Under the pieces are notes generated by a model. The model was not told where the DNA came from, ran no database searches, and was given only the letters and a program-made list of their open reading frames with translations. This document shows positions 20,185-31,031 of a DNA stretch of 61,612 bases, one piece after another. The stretch spans positions 1-61,612 of the forward strand of contig JAKIUE010000003.1 of the NCBI GenBank assembly GCA_021647715.1, in the 5' to 3' direction. Within the stretch, counting starts at the first letter, position 1, and the number at the start of each line of letters is the position of its first letter. A program made the position numbers and the translations under genes. Source of the DNA: Sulfurovum sp. (lineage in GTDB: Bacteria > Campylobacterota > Campylobacteria > Campylobacterales > Sulfurovaceae).

Positions 20185-23100
20185 TCTTACAAAGAGGATG
20201 TTTATTATTTTTACCAGTATCCTTATTGTACCAATGTACAACAAAATCAATTATAGCTTTATCCACAGTATAATTTTCATTTAAATATTGTTGTACTTTT
20301 TTATGAAATTTTTGTGACAGAAAGCCTACTACTTTACCCTTATGTACGATACATAAAGTTTTAGAATTTCCTCTCATTTGAATAGTAACATTTTCTCCCG
20401 ATAAAAATTCACTAGAATTATTACTATTAAATCCTAAATTAATATCTCCTAAGCCCATGATTAATGTGATAACTTTATCATTTGGAACATGCTCTGTAGT
20501 ATCAAAATAATATTTTGCAAAACCTTGTTTCTCAAATCCTTTATTTCCCTGCCTTAAAATTGTCAATTCATTTTTAGCACGTGTCATACCTACATAATAA
20601 AGACGTTTATCCTCATCTGTATTAGGTGTTTGATTCACAATTAGGATCACTTTATCAAACTCCATACCTTTGGACTTGTGTATAGTTGACACAGTTACAG
20701 TTTTATTGTAATCTTCAAACTCTTCAAGCTTTATTTCATCAAGATATGCCAACCATTGGGAGACATAATAGTCTTGACTTTCTAGTAGAAATCTATCGAT
20801 GACTTTTTTCAATAAACTTAAATTCTTTGAACCCTTAAATCTAGATTCAATTATTCTCCACGCATCATCAAAATTTTCTTCAGTGTAAAAAGTATCATGC
20901 TTCAATAAACTATTGATAGTTTTATCAAACTCAACGATCTCAGAAATATTTTTAAGTGTAAACTTTTCTCTATCTATAATAAATTTAGCCTGTATGCCAA
21001 GTTCTCCTAAATATGAATACAGTTGCATTACTTCTTCATTTGTATATGCCAAGATAGCAATATCATTCTGCTCTTCATACTCTTTGACCTTTTCTATGGC
21101 GGGCATGATAAGGTTTTTTGAGGCACATGTATGTACCGTAATTTTTCCTTGCTCATCAGAATGAGCATGTAGGGCATTTCTCTTATATCTATTGGCTATC
21201 CTATTGATAAAATCATTGCTATACTGAACAATGCCCTGTGCACTTCTAAAGTTTGTAAGTAACTCATATTGCTTATATAAGTTTTTCCCGTCATCATCCT
21301 GTCCAAACGTTTCTGCAAACTTATCAATGTATTCTACCTTTGCTCCAATGTGACCCATAATACATTGATCATCATCACCTACAGCAATGATTCTCATCTC
21401 TTGGTTATTCGCATTATAGATAGCTTTTACAAGCTCAAAACTATCTTGGTTGATATCTTGAAATTCATCTAATACTAAAACTCTTTTATAGGGTAAGGAA
21501 ATATCCCCATTATTAATTTGTCTTGTTGCCTCAATAATGGACTGCTTTAACACATCATCATTCTCTTTAACTACACGAGCAATTAATTTGAGTGCATAAG
21601 CATGAAATGTATTGATCTCAATATCATAAGAAAGCACACCTATAAGTTTATTCAGTCTAGATCTAAACTCTCCTGCTGCCGTTCGTGAAAAGGTAAGCAT
21701 CATAAATTGTTCAGGTTTTATATCTTCTGTTAAAATAAGTGAAGCTATCTTATGCACCAAAACTTTTGTTTTACCACTTCCAGGTCCAGCAAGTATCATC
21801 ATTGCTTTTGTTTTTTTATCATTGATAATTTCTTTCTGTTCATCTGACATTTCAGAAAATATTTTGTTATACCGTCGTTGTGTGATAGGTCTTGATATCT
21901 TCTCTTTTAAAAGTTCATATTTTTTCTTAAATTCATCATACGGTAAAATAAAATAATCACGTAAAAACATACCAGCCTTATAGTCATCACTCTGTAAACG
22001 CTTAGCGTATTCGCCCATGATATGAATTGATTCTATTTTTACTTGATAATGCTTAGCTAATCTGTTCTGATACTCTTTAGGTGTATATTTTCGTTTAAAT
22101 TTTGCCTTATCTTCTTTCGTGATTTTCATTGGAGAATAACTGATAAATCTACCATTTAATAACTCTATAATATGAAGATGATGTAAATAAAGTAGAGTTC
22201 TATCTATCTCCTTTAAGCTAAACTCTCCTCCTATCTCTTTACGTAATGACTTCAAAGAAAAATCAATAGTTTTTTCTTTTTCCTTCCCTTCTAGTTCATT
22301 AGAAAAAATAGTTAAAATTTTATCTGCAATAAGATGTTTATTTTCTAGAGTATGTTTCACTTTTTCAATATCTACAAAAGAGAAATACCACAAGTCATTC
22401 TGTCTACTAATTCTTTTAAAAAGAAAACTGGATTTTTCTTTCCAGTTTCGAATGAGATTTTTTATGAGTGTAGATTCATTCTTTTTAATAACCCTTTCTT
22501 GATGTAAATATTCATTTAACTCTTTAATCGTTACTTGTGCTGTATGTAATGACTGCAAATATAAAAAGAGTTTTAACTCTATTTCTGAAACTATTTTAAC
22601 GTTTTTTATAGAGTTTTTATAGACTTCAAGACTTAGGTCTTTACTATTACCAAGTATCTCTATCTCTTTTAATTGATGAATAGCATCTGAGATATCTGAT
22701 TTTTTATAGCCTAGTAGATAAGCTAATTCATCTACCTGTACAGCATTTACTTTTCCTCTGCCTAAAATTGTTTGTAACACTAAAATAAGTCTTTCTTTAT
22801 ACACTTCATCAAAATTTGAAGTGTTTAAAAAAGCATGTAATTTTTCCATGCTACTCGTGGCTATCGAGTCAGCAAAGAAATTGGTTATATTTCTTTCTCT
22901 ACTGATATACCCTTCTCTTTCTAGTTCCAGTAAAGCTGTTTTGATTTTGGTACTATAATCATTAGATTCATCTTCTACATCCCAACCCGCCTCTAATGCT
23001 ATCTCAAAAGCTGTTTTAGTGATGATGTCACCTTTGGCTTTTTTCAGTACTCTAAAGATAGAGTTTATCTCACTTGCAGTAATTTTAGAACGGTTAAGTG

Positions 23101-24967
23101 ATGCAAAATGTTTATCTAAATCATCTTCATCATAAAGTATAGGGCAAGATGCTTCTAGTTTTTCATCTCTAGCTCCTCTACCTGCTTCTTGTGCATAACT
23201 TTCAAGTGAATCAGACATCTCATAATGAATGACATTGGTTATGTTTGCCTTATCTACACCCATACCAAATGCAGTAGTAGCCACAATGACATCTACTTCA
23301 TCAAGTATATAATCTTTGAGGATATTCATTTTCTCTTGTGACTCAATTTTAGAGTGAAATGATTTTACAGACTTATCTGTATCTAAACTAAGTTGTTCTG
23401 CTACTTTATCGCAATCTTTAGTGGAGGAAGGAATATATACAAGCGAAGATCCATCGTGGTCTTTAATAAGTTTCAATAGGGCTAAATATTTGTCTTTTGC
23501 ATTGGAGGGAATAGACTTATAGTGTAGGTTTTTTCTCTCTGGTGTAGCAATATATTCATTAAGTTCTATATCCAATCCATTACGAAAAAAAGCTTTAATA
23601 TCATCTATCACACTTGGTTTTGCAGTTGCAGTAAAACATGAGATGGGTATATGATTTTGAAAGCTCTTTGCCTCAAGTAAATCTTTGACATAATCACAAA
23701 TATAATAATAGTCCTGTCTGAAGTCATTACCCCATGTAGAAAGGCAGTGTGCTTCATCTACTACAAATCGTTCTATAAGTCTGTTTTTCAAGATACTGAA
23801 GATAGCATTAGAGCGTAAAGACTCTGGAGCAATATACAACACATCTGCTTCACCGTTAATAGTCTGTTCTATAGCTTCACTTCTTTCTAATGGACTCATA
23901 TACCCACTGATAGCCACAGCTTTATAGTTCGCTACCTTTTCATTAAAGTTGGTAATATGATCTTCTATAAGTGCCTGAAGAGGAGAAATAACAACAGTTA
24001 ATCCTTTATAGGATTTTGCTTTGATAATTGCAGGAAGCCAAAAACAGAATGTTTTACCACCACCCGTTGGTAAAACAGCAAGAAAAGACTCATCTCTAAG
24101 TGAAGCTTCTATGATATCTCTTTGTGAGATTTCTGTATGCATAAGTGTTGGGTTTAATTTTGGAAAAGGTCTAAACGTACCAAAACCAAATGTTTCTTTT
24201 GCAAATTCACTTAATTGATCTTGGCTTTTTTCAAGACAAAAACAAAGTTTTTTTTGAATATCAACAATATCTGGATAGGTATGTAAAATCTTAGGTGGAT
24301 GTGATTTTATCTCAATATGAGGAGTTAATAAAGCCAATATATATCCAAGCTCTAATGGGTTTGACTTTATTACCTCATATAAATACTCTTTATTTACTAT
24401 TAACATACTATAATATTCAATAATAAGTTGATATAATTTATCATCTTTTAAATATTCAAAAAAATTTCTTTCATCTAAATAATGAAAAAAACCACTAAAA
24501 TATCTTTCTTCTTTTAATAATGAATAAAAAATATTCTGCATATGACTTTCTAAAGAAAGAAACTTCTTTTCAAGCTTCTCTAACATCTTCGCGGTTATTT
24601 TGGAATCTTTTATTGGATCATTTTTAAAATCATCTTCAGTTTTATAATTCTTTGGTAAAGCATGGACAGATTTTTCATTAAAAAGAAGTAAAGAAAGAGG
24701 TAAAGTATCAATAATATTATATGTCTTAAATATGCTATATAGTGTTGTATTTTTAATAACTTCTAAATCAAAATCTATAAAATTATGTCCACAAATAAAT
24801 CTAGCATTACATAAATTTATAAAACTTTTAGTTTCTTTAAGTGCAGGTGTATTATGTGTAAGGGACTTATATACCATGCCTAGTTCATATATTTCTTTTG
24901 ACTTTTTATCAACTTCCAGATCAAGAAATATAATATTATCGTGATTAATTGATAGTTTCTGTGTCAT
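20168..24967 (-). CDS. Giant fusion helicase: N-terminal DEDD-type exonuclease-like domain, RecQ-like SF2 helicase, UvrD-like SF1 helicase
   Basis: IIFLDLEV and GHNFIDFD; RecQ LPTGGGKTF, VVDEAHCLSTWGNDFRQDY, QEAGRGARD; UvrD AGPGSGKTKV, VLDEFQDINQ, VGDDDQCI, STIHKSKGMEFD, YVGMTRAKNEL. Confidence 0.92.
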   Translation of the reverse strand: MTQKLSINHDNIIFLDLEVDKKSKEIYELGMVYKSLTHNTPALKETKSFINLCNARFICGHNFIDFDLEVIKNTTLYSIFKTYNIIDTLPLSLLLFNEKSVHALPKNYKTEDDFKNDPIKDSKITAKMLEKLEKKFLSLESHMQNIFYSLLKEERYFSGFFHYLDERNFFEYLKDDKLYQLIIEYYSMLIVNKEYLYEVIKSNPLELGYILALLTPHIEIKSHPPKILHTYPDIVDIQKKLCFCLEKSQDQLSEFAKETFGFGTFRPFPKLNPTLMHTEISQRDIIEASLRDESFLAVLPTGGGKTFCFWLPAIIKAKSYKGLTVVISPLQALIEDHITNFNEKVANYKAVAISGYMSPLERSEAIEQTINGEADVLYIAPESLRSNAIFSILKNRLIERFVVDEAHCLSTWGNDFRQDYYYICDYVKDLLEAKSFQNHIPISCFTATAKPSVIDDIKAFFRNGLDIELNEYIATPERKNLHYKSIPSNAKDKYLALLKLIKDHDGSSLVYIPSSTKDCDKVAEQLSLDTDKSVKSFHSKIESQEKMNILKDYILDEVDVIVATTAFGMGVDKANITNVIHYEMSDSLESYAQEAGRGARDEKLEASCPILYDEDDLDKHFASLNRSKITASEINSIFRVLKKAKGDIITKTAFEIALEAGWDVEDESNDYSTKIKTALLELEREGYISRERNITNFFADSIATSSMEKLHAFLNTSNFDEVYKERLILVLQTILGRGKVNAVQVDELAYLLGYKKSDISDAIHQLKEIEILGNSKDLSLEVYKNSIKNVKIVSEIELKLFLYLQSLHTAQVTIKELNEYLHQERVIKKNESTLIKNLIRNWKEKSSFLFKRISRQNDLWYFSFVDIEKVKHTLENKHLIADKILTIFSNELEGKEKEKTIDFSLKSLRKEIGGEFSLKEIDRTLLYLHHLHIIELLNGRFISYSPMKITKEDKAKFKRKYTPKEYQNRLAKHYQVKIESIHIMGEYAKRLQSDDYKAGMFLRDYFILPYDEFKKKYELLKEKISRPITQRRYNKIFSEMSDEQKEIINDKKTKAMMILAGPGSGKTKVLVHKIASLILTEDIKPEQFMMLTFSRTAAGEFRSRLNKLIGVLSYDIEINTFHAYALKLIARVVKENDDVLKQSIIEATRQINNGDISLPYKRVLVLDEFQDINQDSFELVKAIYNANNQEMRIIAVGDDDQCIMGHIGAKVEYIDKFAETFGQDDDGKNLYKQYELLTNFRSAQGIVQYSNDFINRIANRYKRNALHAHSDEQGKITVHTCASKNLIMPAIEKVKEYEEQNDIAILAYTNEEVMQLYSYLGELGIQAKFIIDREKFTLKNISEIVEFDKTINSLLKHDTFYTEENFDDAWRIIESRFKGSKNLSLLKKVIDRFLLESQDYYVSQWLAYLDEIKLEEFEDYNKTVTVSTIHKSKGMEFDKVILIVNQTPNTDEDKRLYYVGMTRAKNELTILRQGNKGFEKQGFAKYYFDTTEHVPNDKVITLIMGLGDINLGFNSNNSSEFLSGENVTIQMRGNSKTLCIVHKGKVVGFLSQKFHKKVQQYLNENYTVDKAIIDFVVHWYNKDTGKNNKHPLCKIILKK

Positions 24968-24984
24968 AATGGAAAGTTACTCCC

Positions 24985-25036
24985 TAAACTAAATTGAATA
25001 ATTATTCTAGTTTAAAGAAGTCAAAAAATGTCAAAA
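24985..25036. promoter_or_regulatory. Upstream region of fusion helicase: nested palindrome plus 10-bp-spaced TGAC repeats
   Basis: TAAACT-aaatt-GAATAATTATTC-t-AGTTTA (24985-25014), then GTCAaaaaatGTCA (TGAC repeats on minus strand). Confidence 0.45.
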
Positions 25037-25051
25037 TATGATAAACACCTA

Positions 25052-26005
25052 TTATAACCGCTGAGGCATCTCATCCTTAAAAGCAATACTCTCTGCTTTT
25101 TCTAAAATATCTAATGCACCATCAGCTATCATGAGTTCTGCTAGTTCTAACCCTAGATTATCACACTCTCTCACTTTAGATACAAGTTCTTTATGCATAA
25201 TGTTGCTACCATCTGGGTAGCCAAGCATTGCTTTAACCCTAAGAGTATCGCCATTTATAATAGCATTCACTGCTACTGGTGCTGAACACCCTGCTCCTAT
25301 GGCTGAGACGAAGTCACGTTCTACTTTAGTACAGATAAAACTATTTTCATCATTTAAGGTCATTGCTATTTCACGTACCTTGTCATCTGAACTTACTATC
25401 TCTATGCCTAAGGCGGCTTGTCCCATAGGCGGTATGAAAAAGTCTAGTTTCTCAACATAAGGAATGTCTTTTAGTAAGTCCAATCTATAAAGACCAATAT
25501 ATGCAAGAATAATAGCGTCATATTCGCCTTCTTTAAGCTTTCTTAGTCTTGTATTGACATTGCCTCTGAGTTCTTTTACTTTAAGATCTGGACGGCGTTC
25601 TAGTAGTTGCATACGTCGACGTAGGCTGGTCGTTCCTACTGTTGCACCTTTTGGTAAGTCATCTAAACATTTATAGGTATGGGAAAGTAACACATCACTC
25701 TGGTCTTGCCGTGTGGTAATAGCACAAAGCTCTAAACCTTCAGGAATGTATGTTGGTACATCTTTAAGTGAATGTACAGCCATATGTGCATTGCCTGCTA
25801 GCATCTCATCTTCAAGCTCTTTGGTAAAGTGACCTTTACCTCCTATGAGAGCCAATGGTTTGTCAAGTATCTTGTCACCCTTGGAGGTAATTTCATTAAG
25901 TTCAACACTTACTTGTGGAAAACTTTTTTCAATTCTCTCTTTGATATGATACGCCTGCCAAAGTGCTAAGTTACTAGCTCTTGTGGCAATAATTATTTTT
26001 TCCAA
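25052..26005 (-). CDS. hemC: Hydroxymethylbilane synthase
   Basis: ATRASNLALWQ, HSLKDVPT, GTTSLRRRMQL, RGNVNTRLRKL, GAGCSAPVAV. Confidence 0.97.
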   Translation of the reverse strand: MEKIIIATRASNLALWQAYHIKERIEKSFPQVSVELNEITSKGDKILDKPLALIGGKGHFTKELEDEMLAGNAHMAVHSLKDVPTYIPEGLELCAITTRQDQSDVLLSHTYKCLDDLPKGATVGTTSLRRRMQLLERRPDLKVKELRGNVNTRLRKLKEGEYDAIILAYIGLYRLDLLKDIPYVEKLDFFIPPMGQAALGIEIVSSDDKVREIAMTLNDENSFICTKVERDFVSAIGAGCSAPVAVNAIINGDTLRVKAMLGYPDGSNIMHKELVSKVRECDNLGLELAELMIADGALDILEKAESIAFKDEMPQRL

Positions 26006-26042
26006 AATATTACTTTATGTTAAATTTTTAAATAGTTTAAGA

Positions 26043-26879
26043 CTAGTAAAGCTCTTTATATCCATCTCTCATTTTATCCCACTGACCATCTATATAAATA
26101 GTGGGTGTTCCTGAGACCATCATTTTTCCTGCAGCTTCTTCATCTACTTTAAGTGCTTCTTTAACCTCTTTTTTATCAATCTGTGTGGCGGTCACTGTGT
26201 ACCCCGTATGTTTTTTTACTGCTTCTATAATTTTAGTCGTATTGGTTTCTCTTGGCTCGATTTTAAGTGAATAGAGTTTTTCAACAACATCAGCTTTACC
26301 TTCATGCTGTGCTACATGCATAATACGTGTTAACACATCTGAAACTGGGTGAATACGTAAAAGTGGTAAATGATAATAATACACCGCTATTTTTGTAGGG
26401 TTTTCTTTGGCTGCTTTAAAAATCTCAGGGACTACTTCCATACAGAAAGGACACTGAGGATCTGAAAAGATAAGTACTTTATGTTTTGCATCTTTGTTAC
26501 CAAAAAGTCGATGTGCATCATCATAATAAGTATTTGGTACAGATGGCTTTATATTGTCTCTATAGTTATTACCTGTTTTTAAATCTACAAGATGTCCAGT
26601 GATTAGCCCATCTTTTATAAACATCATTTCTGGTGCATGTATCTCTTTACCTTGGAATTCTAAATCCATCGTGGTTAAAAGGACATTCCATCCAGGCAAG
26701 TCTTTATGTGTTTTAGATTCAAGTATAGTGACACCATTTACTTTTACTTGTGGGTTTTTCACCACATTTTTTTTCACATATTTAAGTAGTTTTTTAGTAT
26801 CTGGTGCTGCTGTTGCATTAAGAGCTACGCTCATCAGGGCTGTGCTCATCAATAATTTCGACATCAATGACATTGTCAT
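26043..26879 (-). CDS. DsbC/DsbA-like secreted thiol-disulfide protein
   Basis: Signal peptide; thioredoxin-fold FSDPQCPFCMEVVPE, GTPTIYIDGQW. Confidence 0.88.
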   Translation of the reverse strand: MTMSLMSKLLMSTALMSVALNATAAPDTKKLLKYVKKNVVKNPQVKVNGVTILESKTHKDLPGWNVLLTTMDLEFQGKEIHAPEMMFIKDGLITGHLVDLKTGNNYRDNIKPSVPNTYYDDAHRLFGNKDAKHKVLIFSDPQCPFCMEVVPEIFKAAKENPTKIAVYYYHLPLLRIHPVSDVLTRIMHVAQHEGKADVVEKLYSLKIEPRETNTTKIIEAVKKHTGYTVTATQIDKKEVKEALKVDEEAAGKMMVSGTPTIYIDGQWDKMRDGYKELY

Positions 26880-27243
26880 CTCCTTGTTTTTTAAAGTTAG
26901 TATATTTTTGTTCAGGTGTTATTTTAGCAACAAATTGTAAATAGAACGAATACCCTAATGCTATTAGCCCTAAAAAATCTGAAAACACACCAGGAATGAT
27001 GAGTAAAATAGCTGCAGTCAAATATGCCATACTCACATTCTGAAAGCTTTTCATGTCCAGTTTACCCTGTCTCATGGCATTCATATTTCCCATCATTGTG
27101 AGTGAGGAGCGTTGCAATAACATCATACCCAAAGCAAAACTAAGAAATATCCATACCACTGAAAAAAAGAATCCTATCGTCTCTCCTGTTTTTAAAGAGA
27201 GGTAAAGTTCGATAAGAAAAAAAGGTATGGCTAAAACAATCAT
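26818..27243 (-). CDS. FxsA family membrane protein
   Basis: Start corrected to MIVLAIPFFLIELYLSLKTGETIGFF; LLIIPGVFSDFLGL motif. Confidence 0.82.
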   Translation of the reverse strand: MIVLAIPFFLIELYLSLKTGETIGFFFSVVWIFLSFALGMMLLQRSSLTMMGNMNAMRQGKLDMKSFQNVSMAYLTAAILLIIPGVFSDFLGLIALGYSFYLQFVAKITPEQKYTNFKKQGDDNVIDVEIIDEHSPDERSS

Positions 27244-27244
27244 C

Positions 27245-28774
27245 CTAAAACCTCTCCTGTAAAAAAGATAAAATATTTTCAGCACTTACTTCTTCTTTTA
27301 GCATCTCTTTTCTCGTCATGAACTCCACCTTGCCATCAGCCAAGTTTTTACCAATAACCACTGCGTGTGGGACACCTATGAGTTCATAATCTTTCATTTT
27401 TGCACCATACCTGTCTTTACGATCATCCAATAGTACATCTACACCCTTAGCTTTCATTGCACCATAAAGTTTTTCACCAAGTGCCATTTGCCCTTCATCT
27501 TTAATGTTTGAAACAATAATTTGTAAATCAAAAGGGGCAGACTCTTTCGTCCATATACACCCTTTGTCATCATGGTTTTGTTCTATGATAGCTGCAAGTA
27601 AACGGCTTACACCTATGCCATACGTCCCCATTTCCATAGGTACAGATTTACCATTTTCATCTAAAAAGTTACACCCTAATGCTTTAGAATATTGGGTGCC
27701 TAATTGAAAGATATGCCCTGCTTCTATCCCTTTGCTATAACGTAATGTACCACTACAATGTACACAACTATCACCTTCACACACTGAAGAGATATCTTCA
27801 TAAAACATCTCATCCGCATCATAGTCACTTGGATTGACAGCAGCACCTAGTGTCTCTTCTATCACTACTACAGAAGATTTAGTTGAACTATCATATTCAA
27901 CCAATTCATTTGCCCCTACTGAATGACATGCTTTAACCTCTTGTAATGTAATACCAGAAGGTAACACAAATGTTACGATACTACTTTTCCCCTCATCATA
28001 AAGTGCTTTCATCACAACAGTGTTTACTTCAGTACTGGTATCATATACTTTAGGTTTAGCAATCGCAGCTTCAATGTTCGCACCATAGTCACAGCTATCA
28101 CAAACAACAATAGTATCTTCCCCTGAATCGGCAAGAACCATAAACTCTTTGGAACCACTTCCTCCTATAGCACCTGAATCTGCTTCAACAACTCTAAAAT
28201 CAAGTCCAAGACGGGTAAATATTTTTTTATACGTCTTCTCCATATAGGCAAATTCTCTTTGCATATCTTCTAGTGAAGCATGAAAGCTGTAACCATCTTT
28301 CATAAGAAATTCACGTCCACGCATAAGTCCAAAACGAGGCCGTATCTCATCTCTAAACTTAAGGTTAATTTGATAAAGATTCAAAGGGAGTTGCTTATAG
28401 GACTTTATCGTTTGTCGTACCATATTTACCATCATCTCTTCATGTGTGGGTCCTAAGATAAAGTCATTGTCTTTTCTGTCTTTAAAACGCAAAAGCTCTT
28501 TACCATACTTCTCTAAACGTCCACTCTCTTGCCAAAGGTTTGCCGGCGTTACAAAGGAAAGAGCCACTTCTTGACAACCCGCTTTGTCTAGTTCGTCTTT
28601 TACTACAGCACGTACTTTATCAAGTATTTTTTTTCCAAGTGGTAAAAAATTGTAAAGTCCAGCTCCCCCAACAGATTGTATAAAGCCTCCACGTATTAAA
28701 TATATATGGCTTGCCAATGTAGCATCGTTGGGTACCTCTTTACTTGTGGGTATTAATAATTTTGAAAATCTCAC
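27245..28774 (-). CDS. proS: Prolyl-tRNA synthetase
   Basis: [59 protein letters not shown]. Confidence 0.97.
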   Translation of the reverse strand: MRFSKLLIPTSKEVPNDATLASHIYLIRGGFIQSVGGAGLYNFLPLGKKILDKVRAVVKDELDKAGCQEVALSFVTPANLWQESGRLEKYGKELLRFKDRKDNDFILGPTHEEMMVNMVRQTIKSYKQLPLNLYQINLKFRDEIRPRFGLMRGREFLMKDGYSFHASLEDMQREFAYMEKTYKKIFTRLGLDFRVVEADSGAIGGSGSKEFMVLADSGEDTIVVCDSCDYGANIEAAIAKPKVYDTSTEVNTVVMKALYDEGKSSIVTFVLPSGITLQEVKACHSVGANELVEYDSSTKSSVVVIEETLGAAVNPSDYDADEMFYEDISSVCEGDSCVHCSGTLRYSKGIEAGHIFQLGTQYSKALGCNFLDENGKSVPMEMGTYGIGVSRLLAAIIEQNHDDKGCIWTKESAPFDLQIIVSNIKDEGQMALGEKLYGAMKAKGVDVLLDDRKDRYGAKMKDYELIGVPHAVVIGKNLADGKVEFMTRKEMLKEEVSAENILSFLQERF

Positions 28775-30078
28775 GCACTATATCCTTTAGTATGATGATC
28801 ATTTTTATATTGTTTGACATCGATGTTATCCGTATTGATATTGAACATTTTTTTAATAGATTCAATACAGTTTGCATTTTTCTCTTCTTTAGAAGATTGT
28901 CTCAAGTTTTGTGTAGGCTCATGTAAAAAATGATTAAACATCTGTTCAGACATCTTGCGCATATTCTCTTCAGCATCACTTGGAACAAAACCTTTTTTTA
29001 TAGCCCTTTTTAGCTCTTTATTTATTACCTCTGAGACATGTTCTCTCATTTGCTTAATCACTGGCTCTATAGACAATGTTCTAAGCCAAGTATAAAAATC
29101 ATCTTTGTACTGTTCTACAATCTCAGCTGCCCGTACTGCCTGCTCTTCACGTAAAGCATGATTGGTTTGAGAAATGGAACGTAAATCATCGATTCTATAA
29201 AGTGTTGTTTTTTCAATATCTATATCTTCTATGTCTCTAGGGATTGCCATATCAAACCAAAGTCTTGGCAATGTTTCATTTTCTATCATATTTTGTGTAA
29301 TAAGTACTTCTTTAGCCGCTGTTGCAGAAAATAATAATCGGTAACGATTTAAATACTTCTCCAACTTATCCATCGTATCTGCTTTTACATTTTCACCTAA
29401 AGTATGTGCTACAAGTTCAACTTTTTCTAAGTCACGTCCAAGTATCACTACATCACACCCTGCTCTAAGTAGATGTTTTGTCGCAAGTACTCCCATCTCA
29501 CCCGCACCTACAACTACTGCTGTCATACCTGCCATAGTCTCACCTAGGACATGATATGCCTGTGCAACAGCAACAGAGGCAATAGATATGGGGTTTTGTG
29601 AAATATTCGTTACATTTCGTACCTCTGCTGCACATTTTACAGCATAGGATATCATACGATTGAGTTTACTACCTGCTGTTTTGTTGTGGTGAGAAAGCAT
29701 AAATGCTTCTTTAACCTGTCCTGTGATTTGAGATTCTCCAATAACCAAGGAATCTAAAGAAGAAACCACAGAAAATATATGTCCCACGGCTTCTTCATCA
29801 TCATAACGAATGGCTAAAGACTTAAGTTCATAAAAATTTAAATCACTTTTTTGTGCCATAAGCCCTAAAATAGCATGATAGGATGAAAAATTATCTCGTG
29901 TTGCTAATACTATCTCCACACGATTACATGTCGATATGATAAAGGCTTCATGTACAAATTCAAATGCACACAATAAATTTAACATCTCTATCTTCTCTTC
30001 ATCATTTGCAAATGCCAACTTCTCACGCATACTTTGCTCACAGTTATGATGAGAAAAACTAACGACGAGATAATACAC
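28771..30078 (-). CDS. hemA: Glutamyl-tRNA reductase
   Basis: [35 protein letters not shown]. Confidence 0.96.
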   Translation of the reverse strand: MYYLVVSFSHHNCEQSMREKLAFANDEEKIEMLNLLCAFEFVHEAFIISTCNRVEIVLATRDNFSSYHAILGLMAQKSDLNFYELKSLAIRYDDEEAVGHIFSVVSSLDSLVIGESQITGQVKEAFMLSHHNKTAGSKLNRMISYAVKCAAEVRNVTNISQNPISIASVAVAQAYHVLGETMAGMTAVVVGAGEMGVLATKHLLRAGCDVVILGRDLEKVELVAHTLGENVKADTMDKLEKYLNRYRLLFSATAAKEVLITQNMIENETLPRLWFDMAIPRDIEDIDIEKTTLYRIDDLRSISQTNHALREEQAVRAAEIVEQYKDDFYTWLRTLSIEPVIKQMREHVSEVINKELKRAIKKGFVPSDAEENMRKMSEQMFNHFLHEPTQNLRQSSKEEKNANCIESIKKMFNINTDNIDVKQYKNDHHTKGYSA

Positions 30079-31004
30079 TAAAAATTCCTCTCTATCATAG
30101 CCATAGCGATACTGCTTAACTCTTTTTCACCTTTGTCATTCATAAGTGAAATCGCCTCTTCTATAAGTCGTTTTGCCTCTTGATAACTTTTTTCTATAAT
30201 ATCATGCTCTTTCATTTTTGATTGTATCCATACTTGATCCTCTATGCAAAGCGTTTTTTTATGTAAAGATTTAAGTTTTTGCGCATCCTTACCCTCTAAA
30301 GCTTCATACAAATAGATATAAGGGAGTGTTGTCTTCCCCTCTTCAAAATCATGTAAAGCAGGTTTGCCCAAAGTCTCAGCATCCATGGTAATATCTAACA
30401 AATCATCTATCATCTGAAATGCCATCCCCAAGTTCCTACCATAAGTCATATAGATATCTTTCTCTTTACCTGCAAGTATCGCGGCAGCTCCTGCACTCGC
30501 TTCCATAAGAGACGCTGTTTTTTGATATATCATTTCAATATAAATCTCTTTATCGGTATTAAACCCCTTAGAGAGAGAAACATCTTTTAACTCTCCTAAA
30601 CTAAGGTTCACTACTGCTCCAGAGACCATTTTGCTAATCTCTGTAGAGATATTATTTAACTCTAAAAAACCTTTAGAATAAAGAATATCTCCTAGCATAA
30701 TGGCTGTCTTGTTACCATAAAGTGCATTGAGTGAAGGCTTAGAACGTCGTGTATATGCATCATCTATAACATCATCATGAAGTAAACTTGCAGCATGTAT
30801 CATCTCTACTACGGCTGCTGTTTTAATTACTGAGAGTTTTGAACCCGCGATTTTTAAAATGAGTTTTGCCCGAAGTCTTTTACCATGTGGTAACTTTGCA
30901 TAAAGAGAAATCACTTCTTTATCATTTAGTTCAGCTATAAATTGTTCTATTTTTCTCTCAACCGCACTTAACACAGTATACCCTTCAACATCTTTTCTCT
31001 TCAC
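30078..31004 (-). CDS. Polyprenyl synthetase (octaprenyl/heptaprenyl diphosphate synthase type)
   Basis: LLHDDVIDDAYTRRSKPS and MAFQMIDDLLDIT Asp-rich motifs. Confidence 0.94.
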   Translation of the reverse strand: MKRKDVEGYTVLSAVERKIEQFIAELNDKEVISLYAKLPHGKRLRAKLILKIAGSKLSVIKTAAVVEMIHAASLLHDDVIDDAYTRRSKPSLNALYGNKTAIMLGDILYSKGFLELNNISTEISKMVSGAVVNLSLGELKDVSLSKGFNTDKEIYIEMIYQKTASLMEASAGAAAILAGKEKDIYMTYGRNLGMAFQMIDDLLDITMDAETLGKPALHDFEEGKTTLPYIYLYEALEGKDAQKLKSLHKKTLCIEDQVWIQSKMKEHDIIEKSYQEAKRLIEEAISLMNDKGEKELSSIAMAMIERNF

Positions 31005-31031
31005 AATATAATGATTATACCTAAAACCTTG

